Positions 46,955 through 61,439 of a stretch of 64,000 nt of DNA are shown piece after piece (within the stretch, counting starts at the first letter, position 1; every line of letters starts with the position of its first letter). Source of the stretch: Sciurus carolinensis (lineage: Eukaryota; Chordata; Mammalia; Rodentia; Sciuridae). The position numbers and the translations under genes were made by a program. The notes beneath the pieces were generated by a model. That model made no database searches and was not told the DNA's origin. It was given only the letters and a program-made list of their open reading frames with translations. The stretch is from NCBI RefSeq assembly GCF_902686445.1, contig NC_062222.1:39121792-39185791 (forward strand). Reading direction: 5' to 3'.

Positions 46955-47195
46955 CTCAAGATTAAAATGTCTTTCATGTGTTTTGATTCCATAATGAAAT
47001 CCAGACTTCTTGCCGTTATTCATAAGCCCCCCATCTTATTAAGAATCCAGTTCTCTGAGTTCATTTTGGAATATCCTCTTTCCTATTCATTTTGCTGAAA
47101 TCCCCTAGGCCTTCTGTATGTTCCTTAAACAAGACAGTTTCTTTTCCAGCACTAGAATGCAAGTTTTGTGAACCCTGAAACGTTGACCACCTAGT
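46955..47195 (+). mobile_element. L2 LINE fragment, downstream part
   Basis: 'gaaatccagacttcttgccg', then 'ttcattttggaatatcctct' and 'tatgttccttaaacaagaca' fit the L2 region that follows RT. Similarity is weak but in the right order. Confidence 0.5.
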
Positions 47196-50100
47196 CCTAG
47201 TAGACTTTCTCCTCAGAGAAGGAATTTGGTGACACTGAAACATAACGTTTGAGTAAATGTGCATGTGATAAGTTAATGTTTGTAACAGTGATTCTCAATT
47301 TCTATTTTACTTGATACATGTTGGCCATTAATCAATTTTGATTGATGTTCACTCAGTGATTAAAATGAATAACAAAGTCAAATTTATATTTTTTATGGGA
47401 ATTACGTGACTTCTAGATTTATAATATTTTGCTATGAACACTTGCAAAATTTGCTACTTTTTAAAATGCATTACAAATTACATGTAACTATAAAATCTTG
47501 GCAATATTCACAAAGTTTATTCCTACTGAGGATTTTTTATCTTTTGCTCACTAGACCTAAAATGTATGTTTGCACTGCCCTTGCCTTTGTTCTCTCCTTT
47601 CCATTTTGCAATACTTAGAATATGACAGTTTTCACTTACAGTTCATCTCTTCTTCACTTCTGGGGTCAAAGGAAAAAAAAAAACATGTCATTTCCAGTCT
47701 ACAGTGTTTTGACTTAACTCTGAATAACACTAGAAAACAAGGATGCCTTTCTTTTCATTCGGTTTCCTAAACATTTTCAAATCGTAGGTAATCAAAAACA
47801 ATTCTGCCATATACGAAAGTCTACTGACTTTTGAATGGGTAGTTAATGTGGAGACAGTAATTAAAGTTCTTTTCTGGTAAAAACCTTCATAATAGCTTAC
47901 TTTAAAATACCTTGCCATTAAATAATTCTGTATTACTGGTTGCATATAAATGTAGAATAAAGGGAGAAATGTTAGTGTCAACATTGTCTGGAATTGTGTT
48001 TAAAGGTCTATTCACTCAAAGACTGGTATCTTAAGAGCATAGCTAAGAATAAAACATTTAGTGCTCTGAGAGTTTTACCATATTAAAGTTTGACTTGACA
48101 CAATTTTGATGAAACTGACCCAATCCCATGTATAAGTTTCTCCTCTTTAAGAATATAGACAGTATTAAAAATCAGGCAAGACAAGGACATCATGGTTTCA
48201 GGAGATCAGGCTGCTTGAGCAGAATTGGTAGCCAGCACTTAAGTGTATGGAGAACCCCAGTGCTTAGATATACTGAGAATATTACCCACTCCTCAAAGTT
48301 AAGGCTGGGAAAAACTGAATAAAGAATGGTCCAACATTCTTTATTCAAATTTAGTGGATAATTGAGGATCTAAATAGGAATCTGAATCAACCTGATAGGT
48401 ATGGGGCGGGGCATGTTAATTTCACTTCATAACCCTAGAAATTTATGTTGTATACTCTGGATAGATTTTTTATTCTGGGCAGAGGTAGTTTAGAAACCAG
48501 GTGAGATTAGTGTCACACTGAAGGGACTCAATAATTGCAGCCAATTGAAGATATAAAAATCAAATTTGAGCAAGTCATCAGTCTTAATTTATATTTTAAT
48601 TTTTTCTTAATCCTATAATTAAGGTTTCTATAGACAGATTTCTACACTTCGCATGATCATAGGTATATGGCATCCTTGCTTTTGATCATTAATGTACTTC
48701 TTTATATTCTACATTTACTTGTGTCCATTTCAGATAATTTAAAAATATTGTAATAGTGAAATTTACCTCCCTTTTGCATTTTTATTTCTATTATTGTTAT
48801 TGAGAAACAAGTCAAGCTTATAATTACTAATTACAAAATTAATCATATAATCTAAATTTTGCCTGTGGACATATTTTCTTCAGCTAGCAGAATATTGACA
48901 ATTAGAAAAAAAAAATAATCTCTTGGTAGGTCATGCACTTTCCAACTCTCCAACATTCCAGAGGCCTCACAGTTCCCTCCTGTGTTGAGTAAACTGATTC
49001 TCACATTTATAAAACTTGCTTGGTCCCAAAAATCATTTGCATTTTAAAACTTTACATGTGCAAATTCTTATTAGAGGAAACTATGTCCTACAAAAATGAT
49101 TTTTCATGTATTTACATCCGAAAATCAATTTTATATAGCACCAAAGAGAAGCATTAGATTAAGTGTATCTCCTAAAGTTGTATCTCCTAAAGTTATTTTT
49201 TAAATTAAATAGGTAAACGTTCTATACTAATAGATTTATTAGAGGAATATTTGCTTCTACTATATGACTATTTTGGTTAATTTTCCTTTCCCTGTTTGCT
49301 TTCATGTTATCAAGGTAATTCATCCTCATTTAGCAAATTTTGAGAATATAATGGAGATGTAAGAAAATATACCTTTATAATATTATATAGAACTAACCAG
49401 TACTTAAATCATACATATGTCTTTTATATATTTTATATACTTTTAAAACTTTAGTTTACAAGATATGGAAAAAGAAATGCTTTCATTAAAAACTGACTGA
49501 AATAACTAGGAACAAAACATTTTAATTTAAATGAATATTTTTCAAAATATAGGAGGACAATTGGGAATAATTATATATAACTACAATATTGGATATTTAA
49601 AATGGCTCTTTATTACATATAAATTAATTTAACCGATACTTCAAAGTAATTTAAAATGTTGATAGGATTTATATTTGTTTAGAGTACAATATTGAAATAT
49701 GTTATTGTGTAAATAAAATTCTTATTTGAATAGCTATCTCTAGAGTAATTACCTGGAGTAGATGCATCTCAGTAGATAAGTCAAATGACTGTGCTAGAAA
49801 ATTATTTTTTCTTGTTTATTTTTCCTGTTAAATTATGTAATCATGAGGACAAATTAGAAATTAGCTATCTAAATCCAATACTTTAACATCCTGTGACATT
49901 GTATAATGAATGTTTCAAAGATCTAAGTTCAAAGATTGAAGAGCATCATGGAACATGTTGTAAGTTCATTTTGAATTGCATTTTCACTAATAAAATCTTA
50001 TTTACTTTACATTATGTATTTAAAAAAATTATTTTGGCTTGAAAAACTTGACATTTAAATCCTGAAGGTTTCAGACATCAACAATAATAGGAAATTGCAT

Positions 50101-50548
50101 AGCCTAGCAGTGTACGACATCTTGCATTGGTCACTATCTGTGCTGTAAGCAAAAATAATGCCAAGAAAAGTAGCACCTCTTAATAATGACTAATCCATAA
50201 ATAATTGCCTTCTCTGGTCTCAAAATTGGAGCTTTGCTTCAATGGAGCACAAAAAGAGAATAAGAATAAGGGAAGACTTAGGTCTAACTGACATTTAATT
50301 CACACATGGAAATATGCTCTTTCACAGCTCATTGTCAGATGATCACATCTTCACAATGGATTTTGCTTCCAGTGACCCAAAGTGGACAGAGCACTTTCGT
50401 TTCTGTTTACATCCTACCTCTCTCATTTGTTTTCAGAAAATTTTGACATGATACAGTTTGTAACAAAGTAAGTGGATTTAAGATTTTTTCTTTTTCACAC
50501 ATATTTTAAAAAATTGTCATTTAGATGGACAGAATGCCTTTATTTTAT
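47196..50548. other. No gene seen; 3.3 kb AT-rich DNA
   Basis: Continuous AT-rich sequence without coding signal, RNA gene or clear transposon. Confidence 0.45.
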
Positions 50549-50640
50549 TTGTTTAGTTTTATGCAGTGCTAAGGATTGAACCCAGTGCCTCATACATGCT
50601 AGGCAGGCACTCTGCCGAGTTACACTATAACCCCAGCCCA
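50549..50640 (-). mobile_element. ID SINE, antisense
   Basis: 'aaggattgaacccagtgcct' and 'gcaggcactctgccgagtta' are the complement of ID Pol III box sequences, ending 'ataaccccagccc'. Short ATTTGT flanks are a possible target duplication, too short to be secure. Confidence 0.75.
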
Positions 50641-51809
50641 TTTGTCTTTTACAAAATATATAAATACATTCAATATTTCTGAAAATAAACTGCAAATTGA
50701 AAAATAAAACTTATAATGCAACTATAATGACTAAGTACAATGATAGAGCTATTATTTTTATTATTCATATTCTTCAATAATCAGAGTATTGCATTAAAAT
50801 AAACTTAATCTAGTTGTATGTGTAAAGAGGTTGGTCAAACAGTTCAATAGGATAAGGAAGACTATATATGTAACTATTGTTAAGAATCAACACCACTCTG
50901 AGACACATTTGCTCCGAGATGTTTATGAATTATATTTTCACATTTATTCAAAATGAACCTACAAAAATATTGGTAACATATGTACTTACATTTCAAATTT
51001 ATGAAAAAGTCAGTTTTTCTTTCCTATCTATATAACTTTTAAAACTTTTTTTCTACTCCTGAATCACCAGTGCTTTGAAGTACATGGTATATAATAGGAA
51101 ATCAGTAAATATTAAGAAACAAATTTGTGTTATATATGGCAACAAAAGTTATGAATATTGCACATCACAATAAAATCTTAGAGAAATAAGCATATGTATA
51201 AGTAAAATCATTAACTGCTCCATCCACTTGAGTTGCATTTCCTATTCAAGTGATGTAAAACCAACCAAAATTACTCTCACAGCTTGGAGAATTTCACCCA
51301 GACATTATGAACCAGATATGCCATTTGAGTTTGTCCTATATAACTGTACTTGTTTTGAACCCTGGTAGAATACTCTCAGATTCCAAAACTTAGTTATTTT
51401 GAAGGCAGACTACTAAAGCAGCGGGAAAAGAAGCAGGGATTAGAATGGTACATGGAGGTTGAGGAGAGGAGATGATGAAAACTTCCATTTAAAGGAGTGG
51501 AATTGGAGAGGTGAGGATTTAGGTCTAGGGACATGTGAAAACAAGCAGTGCAGGCTGGATTTGGTCCAAGAGATGTTTACTCCATAACTTCACCATATTG
51601 ATAGTTATCATGTTCAATAAGAACCAGATTGAAATTCTATTCCAAATACCTCTTTTTTATTTCATTTAAATTCCTTTCACATGTCTCTGATTTTCCAAAA
51701 CCATATTTTTCACCTTTTCTTTCTAGTTCCAATTTTATGCCTAATGCTAATAGAAACTTGAGAGAAATCTTGTTGGTTATGACCCACTGACCTCTTCCTT
51801 ATTAATAGT
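50641..51809. other. No gene seen
   Basis: AT-rich DNA. A weak L2-end-like phrase ('gaaatcagtaaatattaag') occurs near 51097. No other feature. Confidence 0.4.
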
Positions 51810-52125
51810 CTTTAAATTGATTTTTATTTGTTCTTTTTATATATACAAGATAGTAAAATGTTATTATACATACATGGAATATAACTTATTCTAATTAGGA
51901 TCCCATTCCAAGGGTTTTACATGATGTGGAGTTTCACTGATGGTGTTTTCATATATGAACATAGAAAAGTTATATACAATTCATTCCACTGTCTTTTCTT
52001 TTCCAATCCCTCCTCCCTTCCCATCATTCTAATCCTTTGTCTAATCCACTGAACTTCTATTCTTCCCTCTTGCCTTTTGTGTTAGCATCCACATATTATA
52101 AAGGCATCTTTCAACAGCAGCAAAA
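51810..52125 (-). mobile_element. L1 3'UTR fragment, antisense
   Basis: It is similar base for base to 205-440: 'catgatgtggagtttcactg', 'gtgttttcatatatgaacat', and 'ccttttgtgttagcatccac'. It is therefore the same rodent L1 3' end in antisense. It is 5'-truncated with no ORF2. Confidence 0.85.
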
Positions 52126-54854
52126 TATATTATCTCTCTCTGTTTCTAAAGAAAACTTGTTTTTATTAATATCGCATCTTATATTCGTTGGTGGAATATA
52201 AAATGATAGCATGTTTCATTTATTAAAATTCTAATTATAACTTCTCATTTAAAAGTCAAACTCAGTTTTCTCCTATAAAGGCACTCAAGTTTCAAAAAGC
52301 TTAGCAAATCAAGAAATAAAATTATGATACCGCATACTGAATTTCTAAAGCAAAATTCGATACTTGGGAATAGTTTTTATTTTCACCCTCATCGTGAGAA
52401 ACACTTATTAATGATGACAGATTTTTAATTCTAGAGAATGAGTTTCAATGTTGTGTGGTATGTGTCAACCAATTAAAAGTGAAATGTTAAGTTTATTTAT
52501 CCATCAACAGGAAAGCCTCCTTGAACTAACTGCTAATAACATGTTGGTGGATAAGAGAAGCCTAGTTCCTGTGCCATGTCTGGCAGGGTTACAGATGATG
52601 AATAAGCAAGAAAAGCAAATTGCTATTTACAAATGTGATCTGAAGATTTCAATAAGGGAATGACAATTAAGTTTGACTTCTGTTAGGAATTAATTTTGTT
52701 ATCAATCCACTTCAACCAATATGAGTACTTTGACAAACATGTGGTTCCAGGTAAGAAAAGAAGATACATTAAGAAAAGTGACACTGAGCGCAGAAAAGTT
52801 GCTAAGTATTTCATACCTATTTAAAACAGTATGAACTCTGTGATTTGCTGAAGTACATCTTAAATCCAGTTTTAACGTATCATGCATTATTCTATCTAAT
52901 AATAACAATATTTTATCTTTTCAGGTAAGTTTCTCAGGCCCGAAATTCTTTTTTGCTGTTCAAATAGAAGAAATTCTACTTAGTATTTATTTTCTTTGGG
53001 GAAAAAAAAGCATTTTCACAAGTGAACAATGAAATAAAATTACCATGAATTTCATAATTCTTAAAATGATTTTGTATCTATCATTCAGAGGATACATGAT
53101 ATATACTTGAAGTATATACATCTGTATTACATTTTATCTGCACAGTGAAACTATCATGCAAGTTTGGTTTATTAAGAATTAAGAATTAGAAATCTGTCCA
53201 AATTGAAAACATCATTGTACTAGTGGTAATAGAAAAATTTGTAAAGTAAAATTTGTATAGTGTTTGATATTTGTAAAATGTGTGTGTATGTGTATTTAAT
53301 ATATATTGGCATTTTCATGCAAAAGATAAATGATGCATATATTTCTGTATTTTATGACACTCTATATTTGAAAAAAAGACATTTTCTTTAAAAAGCAACA
53401 TGACACATATAAAGACAATGATTTGCATTTCTAAATTATTTTAATGTTCATATTCATAACATAAACAACCTATTGTTTATTGATTTCCTTATATTTGGGG
53501 AAGGAGAAAGTTGGAAAGCTGCTTTGTGAATTAAGGGAAAAAAAAAAAAAAAACTAACACATTTACCTCATCATAAGAAGGCTTTGCAGTGTGTGACAAC
53601 TTGGGTAAAACCCACCTGGACACAAGACTACCTTCAAACCTTGAGATTCTGTGCACTGACCTGATTTGGTATGGTAAATGTTTTAAATTTTAAAGCCTAT
53701 TGGCTTTAAATAGTTATTGCATCTGAATCACTGAACATTCTTTAATAGCCACCCTAGGGGCTTCCAGACGGTAGAAGGTGTATGGATCACAACCATGAAC
53801 TTAGTCCATCTGTGTTCATCCTTAGTTTCAAATGAATCTTTAACCACACAGTATGTCCTGTTGTCATCTCCTTAATTACACAAATAACACCTTAAGTTGT
53901 GGGTTGATGATTTTGAAGATTTAACAAATTGTACAATGACATGATTAACTGGAAAAATTTGACACCATGAAGTATCCTGAGAGAAAACATGCCACTGCCA
54001 GAAAAGAAAAAGTAGTATCCAGTGAATCACCTCAGGAGTATATTTCTTAAAATCTAACTGATTTTATGTTTACTGTGTACTCATAAGTGCCTGTTACTGA
54101 AAAGAACCTCAATGGACTTTCATAGCTGAACTACATGGTTAAAAAAAAAAAAAAAAAAAAAAAAACGGAATGAAGTAATAAAGTCTAAATGTAATAGGTC
54201 TTAGTAAAATAAATTCATAATTATTTTAGAAAACATAATTGGTTTTTAAAAACTAAAAACAATAGCTGTTCCTCTGTGAGCATGCTTCTCATGAGTTGTT
54301 TGTGTGTGTTTGGAGTGAAATGTTTGAAGTGAACATTCCTTCCTCAGTTTCCAGAACAAACCTGCAGGATGGGGAAAATGATGTTCTTTTGAGAGGTACT
54401 TGTGAATCCATTCTAGCTGAGATTGTTTATCAACCTTAATTCTGTCTGCTCAGCAACACTGTCATCTCCCTTTTTGTGGTCCCTGCTTTTCCAACAGAAA
54501 AGTATTTTCTGACTTGACACTATAAAACCCTCCAGAACTCCCAGGCCCCCTTTACATTCATGTGCTTTGGGAGATATTTCCAGTGTAAAACATAACGACT
54601 TTGTTAAAGATAATGACTTTATCAGAGAACTGCCTTTTATGTGAATACTTGTCACTTCATCCAGGTGAAGCCATTTAATTTAAAAATCCACATCTATTTC
54701 TCCAATTCAAAAGGATACCCTGACTTCCTCCTATGACACTAAAGAGAATGTTAGAGTGAAGATACTAACAGGTAAAAGTCATAAAGTAAGTGATCATAAC
54801 TGGATAGGGAATAATATTTGGGTATGGCATTTTGGCTACTTTTATTCAGAATTA
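52126..54854. other. No gene seen; contains a 25-base poly-A
   Basis: No gene or clear element. A run of 25 A lies at 54141-54165 and one of about 18 at 53537-53554. These could be tails of retroposons I cannot otherwise recognise. Confidence 0.45.
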
Positions 54855-54985
54855 TGTTATAGCTAATATATATGGACTCATTTTCTTGTGCCAGACATTG
54901 AGAAGTATTTTCATGAGACATCTTTATGATGAGCTCATTATAAAAATGAGCAAATAAAATGTAAGATAAATCCTTTCCTCAAGTT
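54855..54985 (-). mobile_element. MIR-like SINE, antisense
   Basis: 'tatagctaatatatatggac', 'cttgtgccagacattgagaa' and 'gatgagctcattataaaaat' follow the antisense MIR order with many changes. Confidence 0.4.
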
Positions 54986-57900
54986 TCAGAACTGTAGCAT
55001 TGTGCTTAGATGAATAATTCCAAATTGACAGGAATATGGAACAAGTGGAACTTCTAATTTGCTGATGGATGAATAAAGTGGTATGATCTCTTGGAAAATA
55101 GTTTAACTTTCCGAATCTGAACTTATGCATATCTTTTGAATGTTATGTCTAGATACAAAATCAATAGAATTAAAGTCACAGAACAAAAAAGTGACATTGT
55201 TATTATAATTAATGTTAATAATAAGAAGATAAACAGAACAATGTCTCTACATTTCAGTCTGGCTTCAGCATTTTTGGATATTCATTTTTAAGAACCTCTC
55301 TGAGAGAGTCAATATGTAGGGTCACAGATTATGGCTCAGAAACATGGACTCAGAGGGGTTGGAGCTTATAGCATGAGGATGATATATTTATGAATGAAAT
55401 ATGAATGGAAGTTTGTAAATATTCAAAGAATAAACCAGAACAAGTTATTTTAAATTTAAGCACCAAGAATATATGAGGTGATATATTTACCAAAGTTATG
55501 TGATTGCTCACCCATTCAAGCTTGCATGGGGATTAACTAATACTTGATGAGCAAAAATGCCTGTGATAGCTGGTAACTGAATTTTTGCTTTCATACAATC
55601 ATTTGCAAAAACTAATTTACTACAATCTCCTTTAATAGAATCCAAACTCACTTTAAATTTTATTATAAAAGTTTTATTATTTAAGAAAGTAATTTTTTGA
55701 AAACAGACAACACAATGATAAATGAATTAACTGACACTTAACATGAATTTCATTTCAATATTGCTTTGATAATTTATTCAATGTATGTCTTGCTTTCTTT
55801 CCCTATTTATTGAGCTACAACAAAATATGAAAATATATTTAACACCTTTTCCTCTTTTATTCATTCTCAGTACCAACATTTTAACAATGCTTGTTGCAAA
55901 TGCATTATTCACTGGAAATATGACATTGTCCCTTAATTTGGAGTGAAAGGACATAATTTCATCTAAATGAATCAGCACAACATTCTCCCTGAACTAATGA
56001 ATCTAATATGAGCATATTGTAGAACATTCAACAGAGATTCTAGGATACAGATTATCACTCCTTCATTGGATAGTATTTTGAACTCATTTAAAGTCTAGAA
56101 ATGCTGTTGATTTGCTATCATTCTACCATATTTATCTAAGAATAAATAACTTATGAAGAAAATGCAGCCAAGAAATTCACACACACACATACACACACAC
56201 ACATAAACTCTAGAAATGGGATCCTTACACAGAATTGATAGTCATTTTTCAATTATGTGGGGCAAGAACTACTCTGCATCTCCAGTTTGAGATGGCTTTT
56301 TAAAACTATTTTTCAATGAAAAATATGTAACAAAAGCAGTGTTTCATACCAATAATAGGATTTCACAAATAATAGGCCAAATTCTCCAAGAATTCTATTG
56401 CTGTTTTCAATGCTAAAATAGTGTGAGACTTCTGTCTAGGAGGAGGTAGGTAACATGAGGTAGACTACTGCATGTTACTTCCAATTTCCCTTATGACTAA
56501 ATGAAAAATTTTATTTGATACTATTAGAGTACATTATAATTGCATAGGTAATCATATTCCCTACTTTTCCGGGATATGGAGATTTCAATGTAGAAATAAG
56601 ACTCCCCTCATGTAAAAATCCCAGACTCAGCTGGTCACAATAAATTTATGTCAGTTAGGTAGCCAGTATATTTTAAGAGGGGATGGAGTGTTGATTATAG
56701 GTGTTTGGAAAGCAGGATGTGGATGGAAGTTAGGCAGCCAAAGAGATGAAGCACACCTGACACTGCTGCTTACTTTCCTAGCATCCTTCACATTTTTCTC
56801 TTTGTAACAGCTCCTATTTCCTTTGAAGATTCATTCACTTTGAGGGAGGCTGGTTTCCCTTTTGGCTCCAGGGTTTGAGCAAATCATTTGGTTTACTATT
56901 ATAGGTGTTGCTGAAACTTTCATAAACGTGAAAGAGCCTTTGAAAGCTTTTCATCTCCTTGGTAGAACTCCTTGTGTTTTGGCCCTTTCATTTTCTATAA
57001 ACACCTTCTAATATGATCAAATGGGAGCCAGCTACTCACAAAAAGGTTATTTTTCAGCACCCTAGAAAAATGATTTGGTAAGGGAGGTCAAATTTATTGT
57101 TAAAACAAGGTATCATCATATATACATATTATATCTTTACTGAATGACCACATATAATCAAAGATAACTTAAAATAGCATCAGTCTATTTTAGTTAAATT
57201 ATTTCTGAGTATATTGCCCTAAGGTTGTACAAAGCTAAATTCAAGGCAAAACTAAATATTTAGACAACTCGACTCTTTAAAAGTTAAGAGACTGTATCTT
57301 GTTAAAAACAAATCTCAAAGAAGTTGTATGAACTCTTTTTAGTCACATTCTTTTAGGTGCTGCCCTAGAATTTTTAAAAATAGCAGTATAAGATAAGATT
57401 ATGTGCTCAAGAGAAATATTTTTGTAATATTTTCCCAGAGGGAGAATTTTTTATTGTTGTTTATTAAATTGTTACTGAACTTGGCTTACTGTAAAACGTG
57501 GGGGTGGACATGATCCCTGCACTCTGTAAAGCATTTGAGTTTGAGAATGTTTTAAATTTTTATTGCATGAAAAAATGTTTCTGATTTTGATCTCAAAGGA
57601 ATCAGATTTGCCCTGTGGCTTCTTCATGCTTTCTAGTCAGCTATCTGTTTAATTGTTCAACTCTATTTCAGGGATATATATCCAAGTATTTCTCTTGTGA
57701 ATCATAATCGCCCCAGTTAAAAGCATGCATGGGGTCCATTCTCATTTTATTTAGCACTTCCCATGGTACTGATTAGAGCATGGCATCCACAATTACTTCA
57801 AAAGGTACTTTGTGCTTGGATCCTCTCAGCAGGGTGCTGAAGACACATTGAGCATTTGGTCCTTCAGATCCTGTTAGAATGATTCTTCTGAATTTCAGCT

Positions 57901-58399
57901 GGCAGAAGATGAAACACTAATGTTTACCTAGATTATATGTAAGTGGGAACTCTGTGAAGTATTTGAAAGAAAACTGCCAAAATAAAACCTTTTGGGGAAA
58001 GGCTTTATTCTACTATTCACATACGGGAGATCTGGGCATATATCATGAAGATTGTTAACATAGCAATTTTCTTTCTCCTCCACAATAGATTAGAAAGAAA
58101 AAAAACCATAAAAACCCAAAAAAATCCTGCCCTAGGAGAAATAGAAACTGGCATGAATTCATATAGAGAGAGTGATTTTACCAAATGAACATTGCCTTTG
58201 CTTGGGCACAACTTTAGGCGCAGTGGGCAGGGATTATCTGGGCTGCATCAACATCTTGCTGTTTTGTTCACTGGTCCTCTTCCAAAGGCACTGCCATGGA
58301 TTAGTTCTAGGATGGACAGACAAAAACCAGGATACCTGGGGGACTGATGGTGGTGGAAAGCATCTTCTCATTCTGAACTTTTCAGTCTCATTAATATAA
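54986..58399. other. No gene seen; includes a (CA)n tract
   Basis: AT-rich DNA. A short CA microsatellite lies at 56180-56204. The interval 56860-57060 has unbiased composition and no repeat resemblance and is noted as a weak candidate element. No coding signal is present. Confidence 0.45.
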
Positions 58400-58475
58400 T
58401 CAGGAGAGAGGTTAAGTATCTTGGACAAGATCATTTGAATAGTAAATAGAAGATTATGGTTGAATCTTGATAGTC
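58400..58475 (-). mobile_element. MIR fragment, antisense
   Basis: 'gagaggttaagtatcttgga', then 'caagatcatttgaatagtaa' and 'gattatggttgaatctt' match the antisense MIR core. Confidence 0.55.
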
Positions 58476-60547
58476 TAGCCTTGTAATGTGTTAATTATTA
58501 TATAGACATATTATATATATGTCATGTATATGTTACATATATAATAGTTATATATTTATGTATTAGTATATATACTCTAATAATATAATATTAGTATAAT
58601 AATATATGTAGTTATATATGATATATATATGTATTGCTGAAAAGGCTTTCATGGAAATTCCATCATATGGAAATCTTTTTGCTACAATAAAAAACATATA
58701 GCAAAATAGTTCCCTTGTAAATAAAAAAATGTTCTTCAAAGATATACTTTTGTCCATTTTGTGCCTGTACTTTCTGATATTTGAATGATCATGGCAAGGG
58801 TGACACAAGAAAACTAATAATTAGTTCACAGAACACCAAAATTTGTTATTTTGCTATGTGGACCAAAACTGAATTTTCTGACTTTCATAGATAAAAATCT
58901 CATGTTTCATATTTCATTAATCTAACTTTTGCATATGATCTTTCTAAGTACAAACTTCAAATGTTGGGTTTTTTTTTTTTCTTTTGCAAATGGTGATGAC
59001 TTTTTAAATTAAAATGCTGTATTTGTTATCAGATATCTCTTTGAACTCGAAGCAATTACTTGGCTTTCTTGCATGTCTTAAATTCACAGTGATTAGTGAT
59101 AAAGTTATGGTTTGATATTCACATGATATAAATTGCAGACTTTATAAATGATTTGAAGGATAAAGTTTATATAAAACTCCGAATGCCTAATTGTCTTGCT
59201 ATCATGTTGTCTCTGTAGACAATGAGCTGTGGAAAGATTCAACCAACTTCTGTAATCACTTTTGCAGACCTAAATATATACTGTGCTCACCAGACAGTGC
59301 TGCCTTTATGTTCCAGAGCAGCCAAATATTTACCTGTGGAATTTGATTGTGGAATGCTCTCTTGATTTAAAGAAATTTGCATAATATTATTCTATAACAT
59401 GAATTTCCTGTTTTGAGTTTTCTACATGTGTCATTCCATTCCTTTTGAGGCTCTGCCTGTCTTTCTTTTGTTTCCCCAGCTTTGTCAGCTGGATTGTGTG
59501 TAGGAGTTGAGATTAATTAAAATCATTGATGAATTATAAGTTAAGGTACAAAAGTCAGGGTAGCAACGAATGACAAAAAATTCACACTTCCTAAAAGCAG
59601 TCTATAGGACACTCCAAAGATTAGATATTATCAAAGGTTAGAATAGAGACTAGTGGGTGGGATTTGTCAAAACAGTTTTTCCAGTGAAGTTGGCATCACC
59701 TTTCTGGTTCTAAATATAATCTCAAATATAAATTTATGAATAATTTTTGCAAAATAGGCAAGATGATAGTAAGTTATTGAAATCATTAAGGGCACATAAA
59801 GTTAAAAATAAATGATAATAAAACTTTGACAAATACTGAATTTTATAACTTTCCCTTTGATTTCACATATCTTTCATCTATCCTTTAATTATAATACAAA
59901 TTGCTGGAATTATGATGTTTGATTTGAGTTGTTTTAGTGGCTCTTGTTTTTTTGTAAATAAAATGTGCACAATAGCATGTAATATTTGTATACTTATGCT
60001 TTTATTATCTTACATAACCTATACTGTGAAATTTCTCTGAATTTTTCTGTTGAAAAATAATTCTAGAATCTCAGTGATTAAAATGCTGAGCTTTTCAGTA
60101 TGGTAGACATAAATTACAAGTTAAATTAATTAAAATTAAATAAAATTAAAAATTCGGTTCTTTAAACATAGTAACCATATGTGAAGTATCAAATAGTGCC
60201 ATATGGCTAGTGGCTAATGCATTGAATGGTGCAAATACAGAACGTTACAATCATGGTGTCGGTTTTATGGGACAGAGAACTTAATTAATTCATAGTAGTT
60301 GAACTTGGTGTTGATGCATATTATGTTAAATGAAAGTATTTGTCTTGTTTAATTTCATATTTTCACAACATGTGCATGGTCTGATAAATGTTTACAGTTT
60401 ATATTCCTGCAAATGGTCCTTTTAGGAAATACCAAAGGTCTGGGGTTGGGGGATTCTTTACTTTAAATGTTTTGGTTTTTACCAGAGTAGTATGGATTCA
60501 CTTATACAATTCTATTGAACTAATTTTAAAATTAAAATATTTTTTCC
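58476..60547. other. No gene seen; TA-rich tract at 58495-58632
   Basis: The TA-rich stretch is a degenerate microsatellite. The section 58990-59330 looks non-repetitive. No gene is supportable. Confidence 0.45.
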
Positions 60548-60735
60548 AGGTGTGGTGGCACACAACTGCAATCCCAGCGGAAAGCAGGAGAATCTCGAGT
60601 TCAAAGCCAACCTTAGCAAAAGCTAGGTACTAAGCAACTCAGTGAGACCCTGTCTCTTAATAAAAATACAAAATAGAACTGGGGATGTGGCTCAGTGGTC
60701 AATAGCCCCTGAGTTCAATCCTAGTACCAACAAAT
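60548..60735 (+). mobile_element. Dimeric B1-ID SINE, sense
   Basis: The left half is B1-like: 'caggtgtggtggcacacaac', 'gcaatcccagcgg', and 'cagtgagaccctgtctctta'. The right half is ID-like: 'gaactggggatgtggctcag', 'cctgagttcaatcctagta'. This gives the B1-then-ID order of the squirrel dimer. A TG microsatellite follows at 60740-60768. Confidence 0.88.
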
Positions 60736-60737
60736 AC

Positions 60738-60830
60738 ATATGTGTGTGTGTATGTGTGTGTGTGTGTATTTATTTAAATTTAAATATATATTATAAATAT
60801 ATAAATATAAATTTAAATATATATTATATT
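60738..60830. repeat. TG then AT-rich microsatellite
   Basis: A (TG)n run with one break followed by ATAAAT-type repeats, next to the SINE tail. Confidence 0.85.
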
Positions 60831-61094
60831 CTCATTCTATCAACATTAATAAAATTTAAGAGAGATTAATCAAGTCATGAAATATATATTTATATCTACT
60901 AGGTTAAAACAAAATAGGAACAAAGTCTTTAGCCTCAAACATCATACAATATAATTATAGATATGACAAATATGCAAGACTTTCTAAGGCATTTATTTAA
61001 TTTTATAACTTTTGATGAGAGAGATAATAAGACTTAAAAAAGTAAAATGTTGAGATAGGTACTAATAATGACATGGTAATAAAAACAATATATA

Positions 61095-61222
61095 AATGTG
61101 GTGGGGTGGTGCATGCCTGAGCCAGCAGCTCATGAAGCTGAAGTAGAAGTATCACAAGTTCAAGTTCAAAGTCAGTCTCAGCAACTTAACTATGTCCCAA
61201 AACAACTTAGAGAGACCTTGTC
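61095..61222 (+). mobile_element. B1-like SINE monomer, sense
   Basis: 'gtggtggggtggtgcatgcc', 'gccagcagctcatgaagctg', and 'tagagagaccttgtctcaaa' follow the B1 half of the dimer family. No ID half follows; instead a CA/TA microsatellite does. Confidence 0.75.
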
Positions 61223-61342
61223 TCAAAACATACACACACACATATTTACACATGTATATATGTACATAAACACACCCATATAGATGCATATATACACATA
61301 CATACAAACATACATACATGTATGTATGTGTATATACATGTC
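61223..61342. repeat. CA/TA microsatellite
   Basis: Imperfect ACAC and ATAC units, with a self-complementary 'catacatgtatgtatg' core, directly after the B1-like SINE. Confidence 0.85.
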
Positions 61343-61439
61343 AAACAGATATTGAAGTGTTCTTGATATGATTTATTCTAGAAAGTACTATGTTGTAGAA
61401 TGTTTAAAGGGAAACATTATTAGAAACTTTAGGAAATAT

